Source: Nocardioides insulae DSM 17944 (GTDB taxonomy: Bacteria > Actinomycetota > Actinomycetes > Propionibacteriales > Nocardioidaceae). Taken from it: DNA of 64,000 bases. Of the stretch, positions 28,579-37,360 are shown in pieces. Within the stretch, counting starts at the first letter, position 1. Every line of letters starts with the position of its first letter. Below the pieces are notes generated by a model. That model was not told where the DNA came from. It was given only the letters and a program-made list of their open reading frames with translations, and made no database searches. Made by a program: the position numbers and the translations under genes. The stretch covers positions 310,001 through 374,000 of the forward strand of contig NZ_AUGU01000013.1 of NCBI RefSeq assembly GCF_000422825.1, given 5' to 3'.

Positions 28579-28735
28579 GGTCTGGGTCCTCCCCTGCTGG
28601 TCCCTGGGCGGGTGCCCGCGGGACCGAGTGTGTGACTGAAGTGATGAATGAAACCGATGTGACTGGTGGTGTTCCGATCGTCACCCACCGAGCCGGTCGT
28701 TCCGCGGCAAGCGGAGGGGCGTGTCGCGCGGCGGG
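28579..28735 (-). other. Spacer between ftsL and ftsI
   Basis: Minus-strand sequence around 28620-28670 is unusually AT-rich for this window (CATCGGTTTCATTCATCAC), so it may carry a promoter for ftsI. No -10/-35 pair can be set with confidence and no gene is present. Confidence 0.3.
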
Positions 28736-29299
28736 TCAGCGGGCGGCGTTCCCCGGGGCCTGATTGAGCCGCTGGTTCCGGACGCTGCGCTCCGCGGCCT
28801 CGGGGGCGCCGGTGGCCGGGGTGGCCGGAACCGTGCTCCGGGCGGTGTCCGGCGAGGCGAACCGGGGCTTGTGGATCTTCGGCCACAGCCGGGGCGTGCT
28901 GCCCGCGTCAGCCGGCTCCGCCGTACCGGTGACCTTGCCCGAGGGCACCTCCAACATCGCGACGCCGGCCGGGATCACCAGCCCCTGCCGACGGGCCTTC
29001 ACGGCGATCTGCTGGGGGTCACGGAGCTCCTCCAACTCCATCTCCAACGTCTGCTGCCGGGCCGCCAGCGACGTGGCCCGGTCCTCGAGCGAGGTGCCGG
29101 TGAAGGCCGCCTGCTGCATCGAGGTGTTGAAGAACAGCAGCCCGACGATGCCACCGATCAGCAGCGCGCTGACCAGCATGACGAACGGGAGCTTGGGCGC
29201 CCGCACCTTCGTCCGCGGTACGACGGCGAGGCGGGCGCGATCGAGGGCGGCCACACGGCGGCGGACCGGGGCGAGCCGCTCGGCTGGTGCACTGGACAT
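28736..29299 (-). CDS. ftsL: FtsL-like septum formation protein
   Basis: A 187-residue bitopic protein in the usual ftsL position between rsmH and ftsI. A basic N-terminus (about 1-36) precedes a membrane helix (PFVMLVSALLIGGIVGLLFF), then a short coiled coil (EDRATSLAARQQTLEMELEELRD split by charged residues) typical of FtsL/FtsB proteins, then a Pro/Thr-rich tail of about 80 residues. Sequence identity in this family is low; position and architecture carry the call. Confidence 0.85.
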   Translation of the reverse strand: MSSAPAERLAPVRRRVAALDRARLAVVPRTKVRAPKLPFVMLVSALLIGGIVGLLFFNTSMQQAAFTGTSLEDRATSLAARQQTLEMELEELRDPQQIAVKARRQGLVIPAGVAMLEVPSGKVTGTAEPADAGSTPRLWPKIHKPRFASPDTARSTVPATPATGAPEAAERSVRNQRLNQAPGNAAR

Positions 29300-29365
29300 T
29301 CGGTGACTCCTCGGGGAAGGGAGGCGGTCGGACTGCTCGGGATCGGGATGCTGGGATCGTGTTGG

Positions 29366-30340
29366 TCAGGTGCGGGAGGGCCGGACGCGTTCGATGGCTC
29401 GCAGACGCACCGAGGCGGCCCGCGGGTTCTGATCGATCTCGTCGCCGTCGGCCTGCTCGGCGCCACGGGTCACCAACCGGAAGGAGGCTTCGGACCCCTC
29501 GGGGACGAACGGCAGGTCGGGTGGGACGTCGGTGGCCACCGCCGCGGCGAAGGCCCGCTTGACCAGGCGGTCCTCCAGCGAGTGGTAGGACTCCACGACG
29601 ACCCGGCCACCCACCTCGATCGCGTCGAGCGAGGCGGGGATGGCGCGCTCGAGAGCACCGAGCTCGTCGTTGACCTCCATCCGGAGCGCTTGGAAGGTGC
29701 GCTTGGCCGGATGCCCACCGGTGCGCCTGGCCGGCGCGGGGATCTCGGCATAGAGCAGCTCCACCAGCGGCCCGGAGGTGGTGAACGGCGTCTGCTCGCG
29801 GCGCCGCACCACGGCGGCGGCGATCTTCCGGGCGAACTTCTCCTCGCCGTAGTTGCGCAGCACGCGGGTGAGCTCGGCGGCCGGGTAGCTGTTGAGGACG
29901 TCGGCAGCGGTGGGCCCGGTGGTCGGGTCCATCCGCATGTCCAGCGGGGCGTCCTCGGCATAGGCGAAGCCGCGCTGCCGCTGGTCCAGTTGCATCGAGG
30001 AGACACCCAGGTCGAAGAGCACGGCAGCGACGGCGTCCAGCGACTGCGCACTCAGCACGTCCGGGATCTCGTCGTACACGGCGTGCACACCGGTCCAGCG
30101 CTCGCCGAAGCGGGCGAGCCGATCGCCGGCCAGGGCGAGCGCACTGGGGTCACGGTCGATCCCGATGACGCGCACGTGGGGGAAGCGGTCGAGGACGGCT
30201 TCGGAGTGGCCCCCGTGACCGGTGGTGCCGTCGATCAGGACCGGTGCCCGTCCGTCCTCGCGTGACTGTTCGAGCGCCGGCGCGAGGAGGGACACGACCC
30301 GCTCGAGAAGGACCGGGACGTGCTGCTGAGCTGCCATCAT
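29366..30340 (-). CDS. rsmH: 16S rRNA (cytosine1402-N4)-methyltransferase RsmH (MraW)
   Basis: SAM-dependent enzyme that methylates C1402 in the ribosome decoding centre. The 324 residues contain [10 protein letters not shown], the SAM loop [38 protein letters not shown] and [15 protein letters not shown]. Two ATGs are adjacent (30340 and 30337); the first overlaps the stop of the small membrane gene by one base (TGATG). Confidence 0.96.
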   Translation of the reverse strand: MMAAQQHVPVLLERVVSLLAPALEQSREDGRAPVLIDGTTGHGGHSEAVLDRFPHVRVIGIDRDPSALALAGDRLARFGERWTGVHAVYDEIPDVLSAQSLDAVAAVLFDLGVSSMQLDQRQRGFAYAEDAPLDMRMDPTTGPTAADVLNSYPAAELTRVLRNYGEEKFARKIAAAVVRRREQTPFTTSGPLVELLYAEIPAPARRTGGHPAKRTFQALRMEVNDELGALERAIPASLDAIEVGGRVVVESYHSLEDRLVKRAFAAAVATDVPPDLPFVPEGSEASFRLVTRGAEQADGDEIDQNPRAASVRLRAIERVRPSRT

Positions 30341-30504
30341 CAGCCCCGCTGAGCCAGGGCGGCGAGAATGAACAGGAGTCCGGCGAGCCCGACCGACGCC
30401 CCGGCGGAGAAGGCCATCAGCACGACCGCGTCGCGAGCCTGGTGCCGCACCCGTTTGGACCGTGCCGGTCCGGGCGCTCCCGGCGCCACTCGTGTCGTGC
30501 TCAT
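30340..30504 (-). CDS. Small single-helix membrane protein
   Basis: A 54-residue protein starting at ATG 30504 with a GGGGG tract 7 nt upstream. It has a basic N-terminus ([14 protein letters not shown]) and one C-terminal membrane helix ([14 protein letters not shown]). The stop overlaps the rsmH start, so translation is coupled. It is too short for a confident family call. An in-frame start at 30627 would overlap the folded leader and is less likely. Confidence 0.6.
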   Translation of the reverse strand: MSTTRVAPGAPGPARSKRVRHQARDAVVLMAFSAGASVGLAGLLFILAALAQRG

Positions 30505-30624
30505 CGTCCGACCCCCACTGCTTGCGTTGCGCGTCCTACTGGTGTGCTGCCCGATCGATCCGTCTGGCCGACCGAACCAGTCGTCGTGCCCGGATCCCGA
30601 CCGGTCCGGTGTGGCCGGATACGA

Positions 30625-30758
30625 CACAGCGGAGCCGCCTGGTCTGGTCTCATGCCCGCCCCCGGGGTGAAGCCCCCGTGGAGGCCGTCTGGAACCGGGG
30701 AAGGTGCCCCAGAAGGCGTGAGAGCGGGACTGAGACCAGGCCCTACGGATCCGCTGTG
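30625..30758 (-). ncRNA. Structured leader, likely mraW RNA motif
   Basis: On the minus strand, between mraZ and rsmH, the RNA can form a long nested hairpin: CACAGCGGA pairs with TCCGCTGTG (9 bp, outermost), CTGGTCTCA with TGAGACCAG (9 bp), and CCCGC with GCGGG, enclosing two small GGGG/CCCC hairpins. A structured element upstream of mraW (rsmH) genes in actinobacteria is described as the mraW RNA motif, a presumed cis-regulator. The location and nested shape fit; the exact consensus match was not checked. Confidence 0.55.
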
Positions 30759-30772
30759 GTGTTGTGCGTTGC

Positions 30773-31204
30773 TCAGGATGTGGCGAGCGGGTCCTCGTCG
30801 AGCTCGGAGAACGAGGCCTGCGCTGCTGCGGAGTACTCCGCCCAGCGGGCCGGGTCCCAGATCTCGATCCGGTCCATCACGCCGATCACGACCACCTCGC
30901 GGCCGAGACCGGCGTACTCCCGCAGCGGCGGCGGGATGCTGATCCGCCCCTGCTTGTCCGGGACCCCTTCGTCTGCTCCGGCGAAGAGGACTCGGGCGTA
31001 GTCACGAGCACCACGCGACGTGAGCGGCGTCGCCTGTGCCCGCCGGGCCTCCTGCATGAAGACGTCCTGGGGCCACACGACCAGGCAGTTCTCCTGACCC
31101 TGTGTCACCACGACCCCCTCTGCCAGCCGGTCCCGGAACTTGGCCGGGAGGAAGAGGCGCCCCTTCTCGTCGAGCTTCGGGGTGTAGGTGCCCATGAAGA
31201 ACAT
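30773..31204 (-). CDS. mraZ: Transcriptional regulator MraZ
   Basis: First gene of the dcw cluster and its autorepressor. The 143 residues form two SpoVT/AbrB-like halves: GTYTPKLDEKGRLFLPAKFRD and VPDKQGRISIPPPLREYAGL, each with the DxKGR-type signature. The ATG at 31204 has GGAGGTG 6 nt upstream. Four phased GTGG boxes stand 38-77 bp upstream and are the expected binding site. Confidence 0.97.
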   Translation of the reverse strand: MFFMGTYTPKLDEKGRLFLPAKFRDRLAEGVVVTQGQENCLVVWPQDVFMQEARRAQATPLTSRGARDYARVLFAGADEGVPDKQGRISIPPPLREYAGLGREVVVIGVMDRIEIWDPARWAEYSAAAQASFSELDEDPLATS

Positions 31205-31241
31205 CGGGCACCTCCATCCCCGTCACCCACGATGGTGGCTT

Positions 31242-31281
31242 CTTCCTCCACTTTCCCCCACCCTACTCCACTTTCCCCCAC
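31242..31281 (-). promoter_or_regulatory. MraZ operator, four 10-bp boxes
   Basis: On the minus strand four consecutive 10-bp units each begin GTGG: GTGGGGGAAA, GTGGAGTAGG, GTGGGGGAAA, GTGGAGGAAG. MraZ proteins bind direct repeats of TGGG/GTGG spaced one helical turn apart upstream of their own gene. Units 1 and 3 are identical. Confidence 0.75.
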
Positions 31282-31526
31282 ACGCAATCACCACGCGCCC
31301 CTTCACGACCCTTCACACCTCCCTGACCTGCGCGAACACCGATCCGGCGCGCCCGCGACACTCCCTCGCGACCGAGCGAACCACCCGCGAAGGGATGGCC
31401 GGACCCCCTCCGAACGGGCCCAGAGAGCTCCTGGGGGCGGATGGTGGAGGGATGTGGAGCGACCCGTCGAGCTGCTCGGCGGAGCGGTCGGCGATCAGGC
31501 CGGTTGGGCGATGGGTGGGCGGAGGG
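31282..31526. other. Divergent promoter region between mraZ and moxR
   Basis: A 335-bp gap separates the two start codons; apart from the MraZ operator and the moxR -10 it shows no gene. The part next to the operator (31282-31330) is AT-richer and probably holds the mraZ promoter, for which I cannot fix the boxes. Confidence 0.35.
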
Positions 31527-31532
31527 TAGGTT
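31527..31532 (+). promoter_or_regulatory. Probable -10 element of moxR (leaderless)
   Basis: TAGGTT ends 7 nt before the GTG at 31540 and no ribosome-binding site fits between them, so the moxR transcript is probably leaderless. Confidence 0.5.
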
Positions 31533-31539
31533 GCGGTAC

Positions 31540-32526
31540 GTGAGTGCTCCGGTGGACACACAGACAGAGCAGGGATCGGCCGGGGCCGACCTGGAGACGC
31601 TGCTGCGCGTCACCGGCCAGGTGCGCGACAACGTCGAGCGGGTCATCGAGGGCAAGCCCGACGTCGTCTTCGCCGCCGTCGTGGTGCTGCTGGCCGAGGG
31701 TCACCTCCTGATCGAGGACGTGCCGGGGGTCGGCAAGACCCAGCTCAGCAAGGCGCTGGCGCGAAGCATCGACTGCACCGTGCGTCGGATCCAGTTCACC
31801 CCCGACCTCCTCCCCAGCGATGTCACCGGCGTGTCGGTGTTCAACCAGAACACCCGCGAGTTCGAGTTCCGTCCCGGCGGCGTGTTCGCCAACATCGTCG
31901 TCGGCGACGAGATCAACCGGGCCTCGCCGAAGACCCAGTCCGCGCTGCTGGAGTGCATGGAGGAGCACCAGGTCACCGTCGACAACGTGACCTACCAACT
32001 GGAGTCGCCGTTCATGGTGATCGCCACCCAGAACCCCATCGAGATGGAGGGCACCTATGCCCTCCCCGAGGCGCAGCGGGACCGCTTCATGGCCCGGGTA
32101 TCGGTGGGCTATCCGCCACAGGCCGCGGAGTTGGCGATGCTCTCCACCCACACCAGCACCAACCCCCTCGACGACCTCGAGCCCGTGACCGACGCGGCCG
32201 AACTACGCAAGCTGATCGGGATCGTCGCCCGCATCCACGTCTCCGACGCCGTGCAGCGGTACGCCGTCGCCCTGGTCAGCGCCACCCGCCACCACGGCGA
32301 GCTCAGCCTCGGAGCCTCACCCCGCGCCACCCTGCACCTCGTCCGCGCGGCCAAAGCTGCGGCGGCGCTCCGGGGACGCGACTACGTCCTCCCCGACGAC
32401 CTCACCTCGTTGATCACGCCGGTACTCGCCCACCGCCTGCTCCCCACCGCAGAGGCCTCGATGAACGGGCGCAGCACCGCCGCGATCGTGGAGTCCGTGG
32501 TCGCCGCCGTGCCCGTCCCGGACTGA
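31540..32526 (+). CDS. moxR: MoxR-family AAA ATPase
   Basis: Chaperone-type ATPase of 328 residues. Walker A EDVPGVGKTQLSKAL, Walker B VVGDEINRASPKTQSALLECMEE, and MVIATQNPIEMEGTYALPEAQRDRF are all present. GTG 31540 is chosen because upstream frame is Arg-rich and a -10 sits 7 nt before it. It is the first gene of a MoxR-DUF58-transglutaminase operon, an arrangement known across bacteria and thought to mature or activate extracytoplasmic proteins. Confidence 0.94.
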   Translation: MSAPVDTQTEQGSAGADLETLLRVTGQVRDNVERVIEGKPDVVFAAVVVLLAEGHLLIEDVPGVGKTQLSKALARSIDCTVRRIQFTPDLLPSDVTGVSVFNQNTREFEFRPGGVFANIVVGDEINRASPKTQSALLECMEEHQVTVDNVTYQLESPFMVIATQNPIEMEGTYALPEAQRDRFMARVSVGYPPQAAELAMLSTHTSTNPLDDLEPVTDAAELRKLIGIVARIHVSDAVQRYAVALVSATRHHGELSLGASPRATLHLVRAAKAAAALRGRDYVLPDDLTSLITPVLAHRLLPTAEASMNGRSTAAIVESVVAAVPVPD

Positions 32527-32588
32527 CCGGCCACCATCTCTGCGCCGCCGCCAATCCCCCTGACCATCCCGTACCCCGAGGACCCCAC

Positions 32589-33875
32589 GTGCGCGAGGCA
32601 CTCGCCGGACTGACCGTTCGAGGCCGCGCCTTCCTGGCCGCCGGCGTCACGTCGCTGGTCTGTGCGGCCCTGCTGGGCCAACCCACCCTGACCCGGGTCG
32701 GCCTACTACTGATCGCGCTCCCGCTGCTCACGGCGTACGTCGTCGGCCGGGCGCGGTACCGGATCGGACTCGTACGCAGCGTGACCCCGCAGGTCGCCTC
32801 CGCCGGCCAGCCCGCCCAGGTCCAACTGAGGATCAGCAACCAGGGCAGCATGCCCAGCGGGGCCCTGCGCCTCGAGGAGAGGATCCCGTTCACCCTCGGC
32901 AGCCGGCCCAGATTCGTGCTGGAGCGGATCGAGCACGGCTGGCACCGGGAGGTCGGGTACGCCGTCCGTCCCGAGGTGCGCGGCCACTACGAGATCGGAC
33001 CGATGACGGTGCGGGTCTCCGACCCATTCGGCCTGGTCGAACTGCACCGCGGCTTCCACTCCACGACGCCTCTGGTGGTCACCCCACGGACGGTCCCGCT
33101 CCCGAGCATCAGCCTGGGCGGGGCGCTCGCGGGTTCGGGTGACAACCGTCCCCGTGCGTTCGCGAGCGGCAGCGCCGAGGACGTCACCGTGCGTGAATAC
33201 CGCCGCGGTGACGACCTGCGCCGCGTGCACTGGCTCAGCTCGGCCCGGGTCGGCGAGCTGATGGTGCGCCGCGAGGAGCAGGATTGGCAGGCGCGCGCCA
33301 CCGTCCTGATCGACAACCGGGCCCACGCGCACGTCGGCCGTGGCGCCGCATCCTCACTCGAGCCCGCGGTGAGCATGGCGGCCTCCGTCGCCGTCCACCT
33401 GACCCAGCTCGGCTACACGGTCCGTCTGGTCACCGCCGGCGGCGACGACTCCCCCTCCAGCTGGCACGTACGGGAACCGGTCGCTGCGACCGGTCCGCTG
33501 CTCGAGGCCCTGGCCATGGTCCAGCCGGTCTCCGCGGCCACCTTCGACACCCGCTGGCTCGGCGAGCAGGGGGTGGGTGGACTCACCGTCGCCGTACTCG
33601 GCAGGATCGGCGAGCACGACAGTCAGCCGCTGCGACAACTGCACCACCATGCCGACCACGCCCTCGCCGTGGCGGTCGACGTCGATGCCTGGGCCACCAC
33701 CGCCGCGCCGGGGCAGACGACCGGCGCCGGCACGGTCGCCGCCCTGACCGCCCAGGGGTGGCGTGCCTCCCGGTTGGGCCCCGACTCCTCGCTGGACCAG
33801 GCCTGGCGTGACCTCAGCGCGCGGACGCCGCACTCCTTCACCCGGACCGCGCCGGCGCCGGGGGTGGTCCAGTGA
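32589..33875 (+). CDS. DUF58 domain protein
   Basis: A 428-residue protein with two N-terminal membrane helices (about 14-50), a beta-rich extracellular-type domain with QVASAGQPAQVQLRISNQG and DPFGLVELHR, and the DUF58 signature VREYRRGDDLRRVHWLSSARVGELMVRREEQD, related to von Willebrand A folds. GTG 32589 has GAGGA upstream. The stop overlaps the next start in GTGA. Confidence 0.9.
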   Translation: MREALAGLTVRGRAFLAAGVTSLVCAALLGQPTLTRVGLLLIALPLLTAYVVGRARYRIGLVRSVTPQVASAGQPAQVQLRISNQGSMPSGALRLEERIPFTLGSRPRFVLERIEHGWHREVGYAVRPEVRGHYEIGPMTVRVSDPFGLVELHRGFHSTTPLVVTPRTVPLPSISLGGALAGSGDNRPRAFASGSAEDVTVREYRRGDDLRRVHWLSSARVGELMVRREEQDWQARATVLIDNRAHAHVGRGAASSLEPAVSMAASVAVHLTQLGYTVRLVTAGGDDSPSSWHVREPVAATGPLLEALAMVQPVSAATFDTRWLGEQGVGGLTVAVLGRIGEHDSQPLRQLHHHADHALAVAVDVDAWATTAAPGQTTGAGTVAALTAQGWRASRLGPDSSLDQAWRDLSARTPHSFTRTAPAPGVVQ

Positions 33876-36181
33876 CCCGCGCCCAGGCCATCACGTTCTC
33901 GACCCTGCTGTCCTTCGCGGCCGCGGGGACGGTCTGGCTCTCCACATTCTCCTGGCAGGCATTCACCTACCAGTCGCGCTATTACCTGGTGCCGATGCTG
34001 CTGATCGGCCTGGTCGTCGCGAGCACCGGGTCGCTGGTCCGCTCCCTGCGCGGCGGACCGTGGCTGACCTTCGCCGCGCAGCTGGTGATCGGGGGCGCGG
34101 TAACAAGCCGACTGGTCGGCGGTTCCTTCATCCCGTACGGCGACGGCTGGGACGACCTCACCGCCGCGGTCGAGCGGGCGGCCGACACCGCCATGGGCCT
34201 GGCCCCGCCGGTGCCGGCCGGTGGCGAGGACGGGCTGGCGCCCATCCTGCTGCTGTGCGGCTTCGGCTGCATGCTCGTCGTGGATCTGGTCGCCGTCGGA
34301 CTGGGGCACCCGTCGGTGGCCGGGCTTCCGCTGCTCGCCGTGGTGAGCGTGCCGTTCGGGATCTCCGGACTCGGTGTGACGTGGTGGACCTTCGCAGCCA
34401 CGGTCTTCGGGTTCCTCACCCTGATCGGCCTGCACGAGAACGAGCGGGTGGCCCGGTGGGGTCGCCCGCTCGACGACGGTGAGCGACTCCCCCGCCCGCA
34501 GCGGGGCGCCGCCGTCGTCGCCGGTTCGGCCACGGCGCTCGCGGTGATCGTGCCCGCCTCCTTCCCAGCCCTCGAGATCCGACTCTTCGACCTCGGCCCC
34601 GGCGCGGGGAGCGGCGACGACATCACGGTGAGCAACCCGCTGGTCAGCATGCGTGAGGACCTCGTGCAGGGCCCCGACGTCCGCGCGGTCACCGTCACCA
34701 CCGACGATCCGCGGCCCGACTATCTACGCCTCGCGGTCCTGACCCGGTTCAGCAACGAGGAGTGGTCGGCCGGCACCCGCAACGTCCCCGGCGACCAGGT
34801 GGCCCGCGGGACCCTGCCGCCGCTCCAGGGAGTCGGCGAGACCATCCCGCTGGAGGACTCGCGCTACCGGGTGGACGTCGCGCAGTCCTTCCACTCCACC
34901 TGGCTGCCCACCCAGCCGCAACTGCGCCGCATCGACGCCGACGGCGACTGGCGCTACGACATCACCACGATGGACTTCATCGCCGCCAATGACGACCTCA
35001 GCACAGGCGGCATGTCCTACAGTTTCACCGCGCTGGAGCCGCAGCTGAGCTCCAGCGATCTCGAGGACGCCCAGTCCGGCGCCAGCTCTGTGGACCCCGG
35101 CTACCGCGAAGTGCCCGACGACGTACCGCAGTCGGTCGAGCAGCTCGCCTTCGAGGTCACCGACGGATCCCAGAGCTCCTTCGAGCGGGCCGTCGCGCTC
35201 CAGCGCTGGTTCCGGGTCGGCGGCGGTTTCACCTACTCCACCGACGTCGACCTGGGCAGCGGCCCCAGCGATCTGGCGGCGTTCCTCGAGGAGGACAACC
35301 GTCGGGGCTTCTGCCAGCAGTTCGCCACCGCGATGGCGGTGATGGCCCGCGAGCTCGGCATCCCGGCCCGGGTCGCGATCGGCTTCCTGACGCCGGAGAA
35401 GATCGGCTCCTCGACCTACGAATACAGCACCCACGATCTGCACGCCTGGCCCGAGCTGTACTTCGCCGGGTTCGGCTGGGTCGCCTTCGAGCCCACGCCG
35501 TCCGCCCGCGCGCCCCGCGTCCCGGCGTACACACGCGGGCTCTTGACCTCCCAGGAGCCCGCGTCGCCCGACAACTCCGCGGCCCCGCTGCCGCAGACCG
35601 AGCCCGACCGGGGCGGTCAGCCGGCCCCCGAGCCCGGGGCGGCACCGGTAGAGGATGAGGATGGGGCCGACGGATTCCCCTGGGGCGACGCCCTCCTGAT
35701 CCTCGCGCTCGCCGCCACCGTGGTGGGGCTGGCCGCCGTGCCCACCGTCGTACGCCGGCGGCGCCGGAGCCGTCGTATCGACGGCGCTCCCGAGGATCTG
35801 TGGGCCGAGCTGCGCGACACCGTGATCGACCTCGGCCTCCCCTGGCCCGCCGGTCTCTCCCCTCGCGCCACGGGCCGGGTTCTCCACCGGTACCTGACCA
35901 CCCGGGAGGCGCGGACCGCGCTGGATCGGATCATCGCCGATCTCGAGACCACCAGATACTCACCGCGCTCGGTGCCCGGTCCGCCGACGGCGGAGCTCGC
36001 TGCCGTGATCGCCGATCTCCGGGAGAGTTCCTCACGACGGGTTCGTCGCCGAGCCGACTGGTGGCCCCGGTCGGTGCTGGGCCTCACGCCCACCGGCACC
36101 GACCGACCGGGTAACGCGGAGTTCCACCCCACCATGATGGGCGCCGAGGACGACGAGGATGTCGTCGAACACGTGCGCTGA
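33872..36181 (+). CDS. TgpA-like membrane transglutaminase
   Basis: A 769-residue protein with an N-terminal block of about six helices (DUF3488/TgpA N-terminal domain, residues 1-230), a periplasmic-side transglutaminase-like domain with the Cys in RRGFCQQFATAMAVM (about residue 480) and His/Asp in STHDLHAWPELYFAGFGW, then one more helix near residue 610 and a cytoplasmic DUF4129-like tail. It completes the operon with MoxR and DUF58. The substrate is unknown. Confidence 0.92.
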   Translation: MTRAQAITFSTLLSFAAAGTVWLSTFSWQAFTYQSRYYLVPMLLIGLVVASTGSLVRSLRGGPWLTFAAQLVIGGAVTSRLVGGSFIPYGDGWDDLTAAVERAADTAMGLAPPVPAGGEDGLAPILLLCGFGCMLVVDLVAVGLGHPSVAGLPLLAVVSVPFGISGLGVTWWTFAATVFGFLTLIGLHENERVARWGRPLDDGERLPRPQRGAAVVAGSATALAVIVPASFPALEIRLFDLGPGAGSGDDITVSNPLVSMREDLVQGPDVRAVTVTTDDPRPDYLRLAVLTRFSNEEWSAGTRNVPGDQVARGTLPPLQGVGETIPLEDSRYRVDVAQSFHSTWLPTQPQLRRIDADGDWRYDITTMDFIAANDDLSTGGMSYSFTALEPQLSSSDLEDAQSGASSVDPGYREVPDDVPQSVEQLAFEVTDGSQSSFERAVALQRWFRVGGGFTYSTDVDLGSGPSDLAAFLEEDNRRGFCQQFATAMAVMARELGIPARVAIGFLTPEKIGSSTYEYSTHDLHAWPELYFAGFGWVAFEPTPSARAPRVPAYTRGLLTSQEPASPDNSAAPLPQTEPDRGGQPAPEPGAAPVEDEDGADGFPWGDALLILALAATVVGLAAVPTVVRRRRRSRRIDGAPEDLWAELRDTVIDLGLPWPAGLSPRATGRVLHRYLTTREARTALDRIIADLETTRYSPRSVPGPPTAELAAVIADLRESSSRRVRRRADWWPRSVLGLTPTGTDRPGNAEFHPTMMGAEDDEDVVEHVR

Positions 36182-36723
36182 CCAGCCCTGACCGGGCCTC
36201 GGCCATCTGGAAGACGGGGTCACCCGGGGAGACGGAGCCACCCGGGAGACGGGGGTGTCGGGGAGACGGGGGTGTCTGGATGCCGGCCGATGCCCGCTCC
36301 TTGCGCCTCGGCGGCTGTGAGGCATGCCCCCGGGGAGACCGGGCCACCCGGGAGACGGGGTGCCTCGACGCCGGTCGGCGCCCCAACCCTTACGCCTCGG
36401 CGGCTCCGAGGCATGCCCCCGGGGAGACCGGGCCACCCGGGAGACAGGGTGTCTGGATGCCGACGGGAGGCCGGACCCTGGTGCCCGACGGCTCCGAGGA
36501 AGGCCATCGGGGTGGTCCGATCGATGGTGTCGAGGACCGGGTCGCCCTCCCTCTGACCGGCCGAGTCGGCGTACGGTCCGCGCGACTCACCGTCGAGATC
36601 GACCGAGCCGACGAACGCGACTCCCGCGCTGGCATCCTCGCCGGACGTGACGTCGGCGGCGCGGGCGCGCGGAAGCCTCGGTCAGCTACCGGCGGTGATC
36701 AGGTCAGCGGCTGAGCTGCTCGC
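36182..36723. other. Noncoding repeat-rich spacer
   Basis: A 542-bp region without a credible gene; both strands are open only because of the repeats. It is rich in CACCCGGGAGAC and GGTGTCTGGATGCCG-type motifs. It separates the transglutaminase operon from the convergent DUF3040 gene. Confidence 0.6.
36304..36451 (+). repeat. Direct repeat of about 59 bp, period 89 bp
   Basis: Two near-identical copies (36304-36362 and 36393-36451) start CGCCTCGGCGGCT and continue through GAGGCATGCCCCCGGGGAGA to CACCCGGGAGAC. Further partial copies of CACCCGGGAGAC and of GTGTCTGGATGCCG lie at about 36222-36285. The copies differ at a few bases. Confidence 0.75.
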
Positions 36724-37188
36724 TCACCAGCCGCCGCCCTCCCGGCGCCGACGCCAGCGCTGCTCCATCCGCTCCATGAAGGAGCCGGAGCTGGTGCGCT
36801 TGGTCTTGCCGAGCTTGCCGGTCTTGCCGTGCGATCCCTTGCCGTGCGAGGCGCGGCCACCGTCGATGACGGTCAGCCCCTCAGGGGTGTCGGGCACGGA
36901 GCGGTGGACCGCGGATGTCGGCTTGCCTCGCAGAGCGATCAGCCCCCAGGTGGCGGAGGCGAGCATCACGAGGAAACCGACGATGCCGATCGCGGGGAGC
37001 TGGATGATGACGCTGGTCATCAGCAAGGCCACGCCGGCCACGAAGATCACCCCGGCGAGGGCCGCCCTGCGACGTGCCGAGCGACGGAACGCGGTGCCGC
37101 CCAGAGTGGACGCGAACTTGGGGTCCTCCTCGACGAGGGCACGCTCCATCTGCTCGAGCAGTCTCAGCTCCTCTTCGGAGAGTGGCAC
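36724..37188 (-). CDS. DUF3040 domain membrane protein
   Basis: A 154-residue actinobacterial protein. The N-terminus PLSEEELRLLEQMERALVEEDPKFAS is the DUF3040 signature, followed by two membrane helices (about 42-85) and a Gly/Lys/Arg-rich tail ending RRRREGGGW. GTG 37188 has GGGAGG 5 nt upstream. Function unknown; such proteins are often found near division genes. Confidence 0.9.
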   Translation of the reverse strand: MPLSEEELRLLEQMERALVEEDPKFASTLGGTAFRRSARRRAALAGVIFVAGVALLMTSVIIQLPAIGIVGFLVMLASATWGLIALRGKPTSAVHRSVPDTPEGLTVIDGGRASHGKGSHGKTGKLGKTKRTSSGSFMERMEQRWRRRREGGGW

Positions 37189-37360
37189 CGTTCCCTCCCG
37201 GTGGTCATCCACACGTCGTCGTGCGGTCGGTTCTAAGTCTAATCTGACCCGCGCTCTCAGGGTAGGCGGGAGCCCAAAAATCGCGCTCCCGCCGACCGGC
37301 CAGGACCCGGGGGCGGCAGAAGGCTCCCGCGGACGGCGCTCAGGCTCCCGCGGACGGAGG

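Noticed and set aside
28640-28690. A T-box or riboswitch in the ftsL-ftsI spacer
   Set aside because: The AT-rich patch is short and forms no strong helices; a simple promoter explains it better.
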